Shown here: positions 25,804-33,067 of the stretch, one piece after another
Layout: every line of letters starts with the position of its first letter
How positions within the stretch are numbered: the stretch's first letter is position 1
Origin: Gaiellasilicea sp031371615
GTDB lineage: Bacteria > Actinomycetota > Thermoleophilia > Gaiellales > Gaiellaceae
Direction: 5' to 3'
Length of the DNA: 35,314 bases
NCBI GenBank assembly: GCA_031371615.1
Contig: JANMJY010000265.1
Span: 1-35,314 of the forward strand
Notes under the pieces: model-generated
Databases searched by the model: none
What the model was told of the DNA's origin: nothing
The model's input: only the letters and a program-made list of their open reading frames with translations
Position numbers and translations under genes: made by a program

Positions 25804-26814
25804 ATGGACGAGTCATCGGTCTCCTGCACGATCGACCTAACGGCGGTGGGCAAGCAGGTCGGCACGCTGCGCCTGCCACGGTCGTCGAACGAGAGCGGCT
25901 GGTCGAATCTGTGGATCCCGATCGTCTCGGTCGGAAACGGCGAGGGACCGACGGTGCTCGTGATCGGCGGCGTGCACGGGGACGAGCCCGAGGGTCAGGT
26001 CGCCGCGCTGAATCTCGCCCGCGAGCTCCAGCCGGAACAGGTGACGGGCCGGGTGATCGTGATCCCCTGCGCCTCGCCGGAGGCCTCGCGCGCCTACACG
26101 CGGCTCTGGCCGTCGGGCGCGAACCTGAATCGCTCGTTCCCCGGCTCGCCGACGGGCTCGCGGGACGAGCAGCTCGCCCACTTCCTCTCGACCGAGCTCT
26201 TTCCGCGCGCGGACGTGATCGTCGACATCCACAGCGGCGGGCGCACCGCGCTCTGTCTCCCCTGGTCGGAGATGCACTGGATCGACGACGCCGAGCAGCG
26301 GCGCCAGATGGTCGACGGGATGCTCGCCTGGAACACCGACTGGTGCTGCGTCTACATCGACATCGGCGGCACCGGGCTGCTCGTCGGCGAGGCGGAGCGC
26401 CAGGGAAAGATCGTCGTCAGCACCGAGCTCGGCGGCGGCGGGCACGTGACCGCTGAGATCCACCGCCTCGCGGCGAGCGGGCTCGCGAACGTGCTGCGGC
26501 ACTTCGGCGCGCTCGAGGGCGAAGTCGTCGCGCGGGGCTCCCCGCCCACTCTGCTGATGGCGACCGACCTCCACAACTATCTGCTCGCACCGGAGTCGGG
26601 CCTCTTCGAGACGCTCGTCGACCTTGGGGAACGCGTCGAGACAGGTCAGCCGATCGGCCGCATGCACTTCCTGGAGCGGCCCGACCGCGAGCCGGAGACC
26701 GTGCACGCGCAGAACGACGGGATTGTCTGCGTGATCCGCGCCATCGCCACCACCGAGCAGGGCGACAACATCGCCGTGATCGCCCGCGAGGTCGACCGGA
26801 AGGAGCTCGAGTGA
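25804..26814 (+). CDS. DoeB/aspartoacylase-like zinc deacylase, second copy
   Basis: This 336-residue paralogue of the protein at 22253-23272 has zinc ligands H58 and E61 (GVHGDEPEG), N109/R110 (NLNRSFPG), H143 (DIHSGG) and a glutamate in STELGGGG. The opening SSVSCTIDLTAVGKQVGTLRLP lines up almost residue for residue with the other copy, which fixes the start at ATG 25804; an upstream frame extension to 25690 crosses the operator and is rejected. It should hydrolyse an N-acyl amino acid, as DoeB does with N-acetyl-diaminobutyrate; the acyl group and amino acid are unknown. It is the first gene of the rightward three-gene operon and overlaps the next gene by GTGA. Confidence 0.92.
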   Translation: MDESSVSCTIDLTAVGKQVGTLRLPRSSNESGWSNLWIPIVSVGNGEGPTVLVIGGVHGDEPEGQVAALNLARELQPEQVTGRVIVIPCASPEASRAYTRLWPSGANLNRSFPGSPTGSRDEQLAHFLSTELFPRADVIVDIHSGGRTALCLPWSEMHWIDDAEQRRQMVDGMLAWNTDWCCVYIDIGGTGLLVGEAERQGKIVVSTELGGGGHVTAEIHRLAASGLANVLRHFGALEGEVVARGSPPTLLMATDLHNYLLAPESGLFETLVDLGERVETGQPIGRMHFLERPDREPETVHAQNDGIVCVIRAIATTEQGDNIAVIAREVDRKELE

Positions 26815-28178
26815 CACTCACAGCAGGAGTCGCGCGTGCCGACGTCACCCCACCTTGTGGCCTGCCGCACGGCTGCTGGTCCGCCCGCAAGGGCCTCGCC
26901 GAGGGCATTCACGAGCCGATGATCGCGCAGGCGCTCGTCCTCGACGACGGCCGCACCACGCTCGCGATCCTCGCCCTCGACCTCGTCTTCGCCGGCGCGG
27001 ACATGACGGCCGCGGTGCGGACGCGGGTGCAGCAGCTGACCGGGATCCCGCCCGAGCACGTGCTCGTGAACGCCGCGCACAACCACAGCGCGCCGAGCGT
27101 CTCGCGCGGCTCGACGGTGGCCGGGCTCGCCGACACCGGCTCGTTCGCCCCCTGGGTGGACGCGCTGCCCGACCTGCTCGCCGGAGCCGTCTACTCGGCC
27201 TGGCTCGGACGGCGACCGGCGCGTGTCGGCTCTGGATCGGGCAACGCACCCGGGATCAGCGTCAACCGGGTCCGCCGCGAGCGGCCGGTCGACGACAGCG
27301 TGCCGGTGCTGCGGGTGGACGGCGAGGACGGTGAGCCGATCGCCGTGGTCGCGAGCTTCGCCTGCCACCCGACGCTGATCGGCGGCGAGTCGCTCCTCTG
27401 GAACACCGACTACCCTGGGCCGCTCCGCGAGACGGTCGAGGCCGGCCGGCCCGGAGTCGAGTGCCTCTTCCTCCAGGGCTGCGCCGGAGACATCGCCGGC
27501 TGGGACCACTGGTTCGGGAATCGCGAAGCCCGTCGGCACAGCTTCGCGGGCCGGGACGAGCTCGGCCGGGCAATCGGAGCGTCGGTACTCGAGACGCTCG
27601 AAGGGATCGAGACGACCGGCGACGCAGAGCTCGCGGCCGCCTCGACCCGGGTCGAGCTTCGCCGTCGCCGGATCCCCTGGGACGTGGGGGAGCTGGAGCG
27701 CCGCATCGCGGAGCTCTCGCAGGAGCCCGACCCCGAGTTCCCCGACACGTGGCCGGAGAGCGTCCACACCGCGACCTCCGCCCAGGACTTCCCGCGGCTC
27801 TACCAGCGCTCGGCGCTCACGATGTACGCCGACATGGCCCGCCGGCCGGAAGAGCCCGTGCCCGCCGAGCTGCAGGTGCTGCGGATCGGGGACGCCGCGA
27901 TCGCCGCGAACCCGTTCGAGCTCTTCAACGAGTGCGGCGTCCGCATCCGCGAAGGAAGCCCGTTCGAGACGACGCTCGTGCTCGGCTATACGAACGACTA
28001 CGCGGGCTACCTGCCGGCGAGCGAGGACCTCGACCTGGTGGCTGGAGTCGAGCTCGACGACGTCCTCGACCAGGACCGCTACCGCTGGGCCTACGGGATC
28101 ACGAGCTCGAACGTCGAACGCGGCGAGGTCGACCGCGTGGTCGACATGAGCGTCGACCTGCTCAAAGGCGTGGCGTGA
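26811..28178 (+). CDS. Neutral/alkaline ceramidase-like hydrolase, second copy
   Basis: This 455-residue relative of the protein at 19623-21002 opens with AGVARADVTPPCG. It has VNAAHNHSAP at about 86-95 (H90, H92) and SFACHPTLIGG (H186), the zinc-site motifs of the neutral ceramidase N-terminal domain. The ceramidase serine position reads GDIAG (Ala229). There is no signal peptide, and the C-terminal domain of true ceramidases is missing. As in the leftward operon, it travels with a DoeB-like deacylase and an enolase-superfamily enzyme. It probably cleaves an amide or ester in the cytoplasm. GTG 26811 overlaps the previous stop. Confidence 0.85.
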   Translation: MTLTAGVARADVTPPCGLPHGCWSARKGLAEGIHEPMIAQALVLDDGRTTLAILALDLVFAGADMTAAVRTRVQQLTGIPPEHVLVNAAHNHSAPSVSRGSTVAGLADTGSFAPWVDALPDLLAGAVYSAWLGRRPARVGSGSGNAPGISVNRVRRERPVDDSVPVLRVDGEDGEPIAVVASFACHPTLIGGESLLWNTDYPGPLRETVEAGRPGVECLFLQGCAGDIAGWDHWFGNREARRHSFAGRDELGRAIGASVLETLEGIETTGDAELAAASTRVELRRRRIPWDVGELERRIAELSQEPDPEFPDTWPESVHTATSAQDFPRLYQRSALTMYADMARRPEEPVPAELQVLRIGDAAIAANPFELFNECGVRIREGSPFETTLVLGYTNDYAGYLPASEDLDLVAGVELDDVLDQDRYRWAYGITSSNVERGEVDRVVDMSVDLLKGVA

Positions 28179-29347
28179 AGATCACCGCCGTCGAGACGCA
28201 CGTCTGCCACGCCCGGATGCGCAACTGGGTGTTCGTGCGCGTCGTCACCGACGAGCCGGAGCTCTACGGCTGGGGTGAGGCAACGCTCGAGTGGCATACC
28301 CGCGCCATCGTCGGCGCGGTCGAGGACATCGCCGAGCTGATCGTCGGCGAGGACCCGACCCGGATCGAGCATCTCTGGCAGATGATGTTCCGCCAGCACT
28401 TCTGGCACGCGAGCGGGATCGTCCGCGGTACCGCGATGAGCGGGATCGACATCGCGCTCTGGGACCTCCTCGGCAAGGTGCACGGCGTCCCCTGCCACCA
28501 GCTCTGGGGCGGTCGCGTCCGGGACTACGTGCGCCTCTACGGCCATCTCGGCGAAGGGAAGATGGAGGACTTCTACGAGAGCAGCGAGCCGCAGCGCTTC
28601 GGCGAGCTCGCGAGCGCCATGGTCGAGAGCGGCTTCACCGCCTTCAAGTCGATGGCGGTGCCGCCGACGATGCCGCTCGAAGGACTGGCGCCGGTCCGGC
28701 ACGCCGAGGCTTGTGTCGCCGCGATGCGGGACGCGGTCGGAGATCGAATAGACATCATGGTCGACTGCCATGCGCGGCCGAGCCCGCGCATGGGCCACCT
28801 CTTCGCGGCCGCGCTCGAGCAGTTCGGCCTCTACTGGTTCGAAGAGCCGTGCTGGCCGGAGCGGGTGGACGACATCGCCGCGATCCAGCGTTCGGTGAAG
28901 ACCCCGATCGCGACCGGCGAGCGCCTCGTCGGCGTGCACGGGTTCCGGGAGCTCTTGGAAAAGGGGGCGTGCAGCGTGCTCCAGCCCGACATCACCCATT
29001 GCGGCGGCCTGACCGAGGCGCGCCGGATCGCCGCGCTCGCCGAGACCTACCGCGTTGCGCTCGCCCCGCACAACCCGCAGGGGCCGGTGTCGACGGCCGC
29101 TTCGATCGAGCTCGGGCTGGCGACCCCCTCCTACGTGATCTGCGAGGCGGTCACGGCGGATGTGCCCTGGCGCGCCGACGTCGTCACGGACGGGCACCGG
29201 ATCGATCCGAAGGGCATGCACGCCTACCCCAGCGCGCTGCCGGGCCTCGGCGTCGAGATCGACCTCGACGTCGTCCGCGCGCACCCGTTCGAGCCCGAGC
29301 TACCGCAGCGGGTCTTCTACGCCGACGGCAGCGTCGGCGATTGGTAG
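28175..29347 (+). CDS. Enolase-superfamily dehydratase, D-galactonate-dehydratase-like
   Basis: This 390-residue enzyme has the galactonate-dehydratase pattern: K158 (TAFKSM), D197 and H199 (VDCHARPSP), E223 (FEEPCWPE), E249 (ATGERL), H299 (APHNPQGPVSTAASIE) and E324. The C-terminus PQRVFYADGSVGDW resembles the usual DgoD ending. Expected chemistry is loss of water from a sugar acid or related hydroxy acid to a 2-keto-3-deoxy acid. No KDG/KDGal kinase or aldolase is in the window, so true galactonate catabolism is not shown. GTG 28175 overlaps the ceramidase-like stop (GTGA). It is the last gene of the rightward operon. Confidence 0.92.
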   Translation: MKITAVETHVCHARMRNWVFVRVVTDEPELYGWGEATLEWHTRAIVGAVEDIAELIVGEDPTRIEHLWQMMFRQHFWHASGIVRGTAMSGIDIALWDLLGKVHGVPCHQLWGGRVRDYVRLYGHLGEGKMEDFYESSEPQRFGELASAMVESGFTAFKSMAVPPTMPLEGLAPVRHAEACVAAMRDAVGDRIDIMVDCHARPSPRMGHLFAAALEQFGLYWFEEPCWPERVDDIAAIQRSVKTPIATGERLVGVHGFRELLEKGACSVLQPDITHCGGLTEARRIAALAETYRVALAPHNPQGPVSTAASIELGLATPSYVICEAVTADVPWRADVVTDGHRIDPKGMHAYPSALPGLGVEIDLDVVRAHPFEPELPQRVFYADGSVGDW

Positions 29348-29527
29348 TCGCGCCCCGTCGAGGAAGAAGGAGGTGAGCGTCGCCGCCGTCTCCTCGATGC
29401 CGAGCTCTCGCTGAAGGCACGCCTGGAGAGCCGCAAACGCGATCCTTCCCCGCTGCGGAGAGAGCAGGGCTTACCCCGGCCTCCTCGTGGCCTCGCGCAT
29501 CACCAGGCGCTGGGAGATACTGAGGCG
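29300..29527 (-). pseudogene. Decayed C-terminal remnant of a TetR-like regulator (tentative)
   Basis: On the minus strand one frame reads SISQRLVMREATRRPG, then a TAA stop (29473-29471). It continues in the same frame as SPQRGRIAFAALQACLQREL and then TAATLTSFFLDGARLP, up to a TAG at 29302-29300 inside the enolase gene. The helices and the final FFLDG resemble the C-terminal ligand domain of TetR/AcrR proteins. There is no helix-turn-helix part and no start, and the frame holds an internal stop, so this is a remnant if it was ever a gene. It accounts for most of the gap at 29348-29527. Recognition is by eye. Confidence 0.35.
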
Positions 29528-30010
29528 ATGGGCCGAGTGCGAGCAGCGAGTCCGACGCAGGGGCGGATCTTGCTCGCGCTCCTGACCCTTCCCCCGCTGC
29601 TCGTGCTGCCGGCGACCACGATGTCGGCGCGCGGCGCCGTCCAGCCCGGCCGCGCGCTCGTCGCCGGGGAGTTGCGCGTGCCCGCCGCGCGCTCCTTCGG
29701 CGATCCAGGATTCCACGAGGTGCTGATCGCGTCGAAGCGGCCGCACGCAGACCTCCGCACGCCGGCCCGGTTCCGCCTGGTGCTCAGCCTCCGCGACATC
29801 GGCCGCCCGAAACAGAGGTGCTCGAGCGAGCATCCGCTGTCGGGTTGCGCCACGGTGGACTGGGCCGACTTTCAGGGCCGGCCCAAGGTCCCGCGGAGCG
29901 GCGTCTTCCAGAACACCGTCACGGTGGAGCTCGCTGCGGGGAGGCGGACGTTCTTCCTCAGTCCATCTGGAGCGCTCGCCAGGCATCCGAATCCGTACGA
30001 AGACGGGTGA
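29528..30010 (+). CDS. Secreted hypothetical protein, apparently truncated by an in-frame TGA
   Basis: This 160-residue protein of unknown function has an N-terminal export signal: basic MGRVRAASPTQGR, then the hydrophobic stretch ILLALLTLPPLLVLP, with possible cleavage near ATTMSARGA. The mature part is beta-rich with two cysteines (RCSSEHPLSGC), which may form a disulfide outside the membrane. The reading frame does not lose coding character at the TGA (30008-30010). It continues in frame with G/C-rich third positions to a TAG at 30170-30172. This looks like a longer protein of about 214 residues broken by a nonsense mutation, or a sequencing error. It lies alone between the enolase operon and lutA. 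Confidence 0.55.
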   Translation: MGRVRAASPTQGRILLALLTLPPLLVLPATTMSARGAVQPGRALVAGELRVPAARSFGDPGFHEVLIASKRPHADLRTPARFRLVLSLRDIGRPKQRCSSEHPLSGCATVDWADFQGRPKVPRSGVFQNTVTVELAAGRRTFFLSPSGALARHPNPYEDG

Positions 30011-30172
30011 CCGCACACCGCAGTGGGCGGGTCTGCCCACGTGTGGACGGCGGTCGTCGGGTCGGCGCTCGTACCCGCGAGCAGCATCCGCCTGCGCCTC
30101 GTCATGTCGAACGTCTCGCCGCCCAGCGTTCGGATCGCGTACTCGATCAGATTCGAGCCGCTGCCGGGTTAG
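30011..30172 (+). pseudogene. In-frame continuation of the secreted protein after the TGA stop
   Basis: The frame of the preceding gene continues as PHTAVGGSAHVWTAVVGSAL and then PASSIRLRLVMSNVSPPSVR to a TAG at 30170-30172. It is 53 sense codons with strongly G/C third positions and alternating hydrophobic residues typical of beta strands. It has no ribosome site or plausible start of its own. It is most simply the original C-terminus of the interrupted gene. Confidence 0.5.
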
Positions 30173-30196
30173 CCGGTGGGAGTACCGCCGCGACCT

Positions 30197-30202
30197 TAGG
30201 CT
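30197..30202 (+). promoter_or_regulatory. Leaderless-type -10 element TAGGCT before lutA
   Basis: TAGGCT ends seven bases before the GTG of lutA, the same hexamer and spacing as before the gene at 18470. No Shine-Dalgarno sequence is present between it and the GTG, consistent with a leaderless lutABC mRNA. Confidence 0.5.
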
Positions 30203-30209
30203 TCACGTC

Positions 30210-30908
30210 GTGCGCGTCGCCCTCTTCATCACCTGCATCGGTGATGCCATGTTCCCCGAGTCGGGGCGGGCGACGGTCGAGGTCCTGGAGCGGCTGGGGC
30301 ACGAGGTCGTCTTTCCGGACGGGCAGACCTGCTGCGGACAGATGCATTTGAACAGCGGCTACCAGGACGACGCTCGAGGGCTTGCTCGCCGGTTCGTCGA
30401 CGTGTTCGACGGCTTCGACGCGGTCGTCGCACCGTCGTCGTCCTGCGTCGGCACGGTCCGCGAGCTCTATCCGCAGGTTCTCGGCGTCTCGCACCCTGTC
30501 CTGGCGCGCGTGTTCGAGCTGTCCGAGTTCCTGGTGAACGAACTCGGTGTCGAGGACGTCGGCGCGTTCTTCCCCCATCGCGTCACCTACCACCCCACCT
30601 GCCACTCGCTCCGGGTCACAAAGGTCGGGGATTCGCCGCTGCGGCTGCTGCGCAACGTTCGCGGGCTCGAGCTCGCGGAGCTGCCCTCGGCCGAGGAGTG
30701 CTGCGGGTTCGGAGGGACGTTCTCGCTGAAGAACGCCGACACGTCGAGCGCGATCCTCAGCGACAAGTGTGCGTCCATCGAGGCGACCGGAGCCGAGTAC
30801 TGCGCGGCGCTCGACGGCTCGTGCCTGCTGCAGATCGGGGGAGGCCTGGCTCGGCGGCAAGCTAGCGCTCGCCCGATTCACCTCGCCGAGATCCTGGCCT
30901 CGACGTGA
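30210..30908 (+). CDS. lutA: L-lactate utilization protein LutA (Fe-S oxidoreductase, CCG-domain)
   Basis: This 232-residue protein has the two cysteine-rich CCG domains of LutA/YkgE. QTCCGQMHLNSG is at about 39-50, with an upstream C79 partner region (APSSSCVG). HPTCHSLR (C131) is followed by EECCGFGGTFSLKN at about 162-175. These bind Fe-S clusters or contact the other Lut subunits. With LutB and LutC it oxidises L-lactate to pyruvate in the cytoplasm. The length is that of the family. GTG 30210 is preceded by a TAGGCT element seven bases upstream. It is translationally coupled to lutB by a GTGA overlap. Confidence 0.95.
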   Translation: MRVALFITCIGDAMFPESGRATVEVLERLGHEVVFPDGQTCCGQMHLNSGYQDDARGLARRFVDVFDGFDAVVAPSSSCVGTVRELYPQVLGVSHPVLARVFELSEFLVNELGVEDVGAFFPHRVTYHPTCHSLRVTKVGDSPLRLLRNVRGLELAELPSAEECCGFGGTFSLKNADTSSAILSDKCASIEATGAEYCAALDGSCLLQIGGGLARRQASARPIHLAEILAST

Positions 30909-32296
30909 CGGCGCCGATCGAAGACTTCGCCGTCGCAGCCAGGCGCGAGCTGGCAAACGAGCAGCTGCGCGCGAACCTCCGGAACGCGACCGGCACGATC
31001 CGCGAGAAGCGCGCGCGAGTCGTCGGCGAGGTACCCGACTGGGAGGAGCTTCGCGACGCCGGCCGCGCGATCAAAGAGGACGTCCTGGCGCGCCTCGACG
31101 ACTACCTGCTCGAGTTCGAGGCCGCGGTCACTGCGGCCGGCGGCCAGGTGCACTGGGCCCGCGACGGCGCCGAGGCGAACGCCGTCGTCGCCCGAGTCGC
31201 CCACGCCCACGGCGCGACCGAGGTCGTGAAGGTCAAGTCGCTGACGACCGACGAGATCGGACTGAACGAGGCGCTCACCGAGGAAGGAATCCAGGCGATC
31301 GAGACCGACCTCGCGGAGCTGATCCTGCAACTCGACGGTGACTGGTCGTCGCACATCCTCGTCCCGGCCATCCACAGGAATCGCCACGAGATTCGCGAGC
31401 TGTTCGCGCGAACGATCGCGCCCGGCCTCGACTCGAGCGAGCCACGCGATCTCGCCGAGGCGTCGCGTCTGTATCTCCGGGAGCGCTTCCTCTCGGCGAA
31501 GGTCGGAGTGAGTGGGGCGAACTTCGGCGTTGCCGAAACGGGAACGCTCTGCGTCGTGGAGTCGGAGGGGAACGGCCGCATGTGCACGACGCTGCCGGCG
31601 GTACTCGTGACGATCCTCGGGATCGAGAAGCTGGTGCCGACCTTCGCCGACCTCGAGGTCTTCCTGCAGCTGCTACCGCGTTCGTCGACAGGTGAGCGCA
31701 TGAACCCGTACACCTCGCTCTGGACCGGGACGACCGACGAGGACGGTCCCCAGGAACTGCACGTCGTGCTGCTCGACAACGGACGCACACGCGTCTTGCG
31801 GGACGAGGTGGGTCGGTCCGCCCTGCACTGCATCCGCTGCAGCGCCTGCCTCAATGTCTGCCCGGTCTACTCGCGCACGGGCGGGCACGCGTACGGGTCG
31901 GTCTACCCAGGTCCGATCGGCGCGATCCTCACCCCGCAGCTGATCGGGATCGAGAACGCGGCGTCGCTTCCCTTTGCCTCCACCCTGTGCGGAGCCTGCT
32001 ACGAGGTCTGCCCGGTGAAGATCGACATCCCGAACGTGCTCCTGCATCTTCGCGCGGCGGCTGTCCGGGCCAAGGCGTCTCAGCGCGAACGCGCGGTCAT
32101 GCGGCTCGCCGGCTGGGTCTTCGGCAGCCGCCGGAGATTTGGGCTGGCTCAGCGCGCGGGCAGACTCGCTCAACGGCCGTTCGTCCGCGCTGGGTCGATT
32201 CGCAGGGCTCCCGGGCCGCTCTCGGCCTGGACGAAGACGCGCGACCTGAAGGCGGTTGCGCGTCAGAGCTTCCGCGACTGGTGGGCCGGGCGCTGA
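30905..32296 (+). CDS. lutB: L-lactate utilization protein LutB (LUD domain, 4Fe-4S ferredoxin domain)
   Basis: This 463-residue LutB/YkgF protein has an N-terminal LUD domain with VKVKSLTTDEIGLNEAL and FGVAETGTLCVVESEGNGRM. A ferredoxin-like part with two cluster motifs follows: CIRCSACLNVCPVY (C309, C312, C315, C319) and CGACYEVCPV (C362, C365, C369). The C-terminal LSAWTKTRDLKAVARQSFRDWWAGR is the typical ending. It carries electrons from lactate oxidation within LutABC. GTG 30905 overlaps the lutA stop. Its 3' end overlaps lutC by 16 bases. Confidence 0.96.
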   Translation: MTAPIEDFAVAARRELANEQLRANLRNATGTIREKRARVVGEVPDWEELRDAGRAIKEDVLARLDDYLLEFEAAVTAAGGQVHWARDGAEANAVVARVAHAHGATEVVKVKSLTTDEIGLNEALTEEGIQAIETDLAELILQLDGDWSSHILVPAIHRNRHEIRELFARTIAPGLDSSEPRDLAEASRLYLRERFLSAKVGVSGANFGVAETGTLCVVESEGNGRMCTTLPAVLVTILGIEKLVPTFADLEVFLQLLPRSSTGERMNPYTSLWTGTTDEDGPQELHVVLLDNGRTRVLRDEVGRSALHCIRCSACLNVCPVYSRTGGHAYGSVYPGPIGAILTPQLIGIENAASLPFASTLCGACYEVCPVKIDIPNVLLHLRAAAVRAKASQRERAVMRLAGWVFGSRRRFGLAQRAGRLAQRPFVRAGSIRRAPGPLSAWTKTRDLKAVARQSFRDWWAGR

Positions 32297-32925
32297 GCGC
32301 GCGGCAGGAGATCCTCGAACGGATCGGGCGGATCCAGCGTGCGGGGAGCCCGCCGTCGAGCCGCGGCTACCGCCGGAGCGGAACGCTCGACGCCGAGCAA
32401 CGCGTCGAGCTCTTCTGCGAGCGCGCCGGCGACTACCGGGCCGACGTGCACCGAGTCCCGGCCGCCGGGCTCGCGGACACAATCGCAGCGATGTGCGGCG
32501 AACGTCGTGCGGGGATCGTCGCGGCTCCCGCAGGCGTGCCGGCAGAGTGGCGCAGCCCACGGTTGCCCTTCGCCTCGGCCGCAGGCCTGACGCCGGCGGA
32601 GCTCGACCAGCTCGACGGCGTCGTCACCGGCTGCACGGTCGCCATCGCCGAGACCGGCACGATCGTGCTCACGGCAGGCGCGCGCGAGGGGCGGCGCGCG
32701 CTGACGCTCGTCCCCGATCTGCACATCTGTGTCGTCCAGACCGACCAGATCGTCGAGCTCGTGCCGGAGGCGCTGGCGCGCATCGAAGAGCTCGTGCGGG
32801 AGGAGCGGCGCCCGGTGACCATGATCTCTGGCCCGTCGGCGACCTCGGACATCGAGCTGAGCCGCGTTGAGGGAGTTCACGGCCCGCGCGACCTGGTCGT
32901 CCTCGTCGTCGATCGAGGGCCGTAA
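32281..32925 (+). CDS. lutC: L-lactate utilization protein LutC (LUD domain)
   Basis: This 214-residue LUD-domain protein is slightly shorter than typical LutC/YkgG. It starts with a helical VGRALSARQEILERIGRI and includes CTVAIAETGTIVLTAG. It ends with the family signature GPSATSDIELSRVEGVHGPR followed by DLVVLVVD. The start is GTG at 32281, inside the last codons of lutB; no other start fits the N-terminal helix. It completes the lactate oxidation complex. No lactate permease or LutR regulator is next to it, so regulation is unknown. Confidence 0.92.
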   Translation: MGRALSARQEILERIGRIQRAGSPPSSRGYRRSGTLDAEQRVELFCERAGDYRADVHRVPAAGLADTIAAMCGERRAGIVAAPAGVPAEWRSPRLPFASAAGLTPAELDQLDGVVTGCTVAIAETGTIVLTAGAREGRRALTLVPDLHICVVQTDQIVELVPEALARIEELVREERRPVTMISGPSATSDIELSRVEGVHGPRDLVVLVVDRGP

Positions 32926-33067
32926 GCGGCACGCCGTCTGCGAAGACGTTCCGTACCTGGCGCCGGTCCCGACTCGTTCCTCAGGCCGGCTCTGCCCCGG
33001 CCGCGAGCGCGAGCCCGGCACTCGCGCAGGCGCGCGACCTCTCCGACTGGCTGCGCGCCAACTCGCG
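32926..33067. other. Gap between lutC and the convergent acetyltransferase gene
   Basis: No gene is called here. A GGCCGG/CCGGCC stem with a seven-base loop (32984-33002) may help end lutABC transcription, though no T-run follows. One plus-strand frame runs open without a start codon and ends ALAQARDLSDWLRANSR then TAG at 33069-33071. It may be the tail of a lost gene, but no family could be recognised. Confidence 0.35.

Noticed and set aside
30008..30010. TGA as a selenocysteine codon
   Set aside because: No redox motif surrounds it, no selenocysteine-type stem-loop was evident after it, and the protein is an unknown secreted one.
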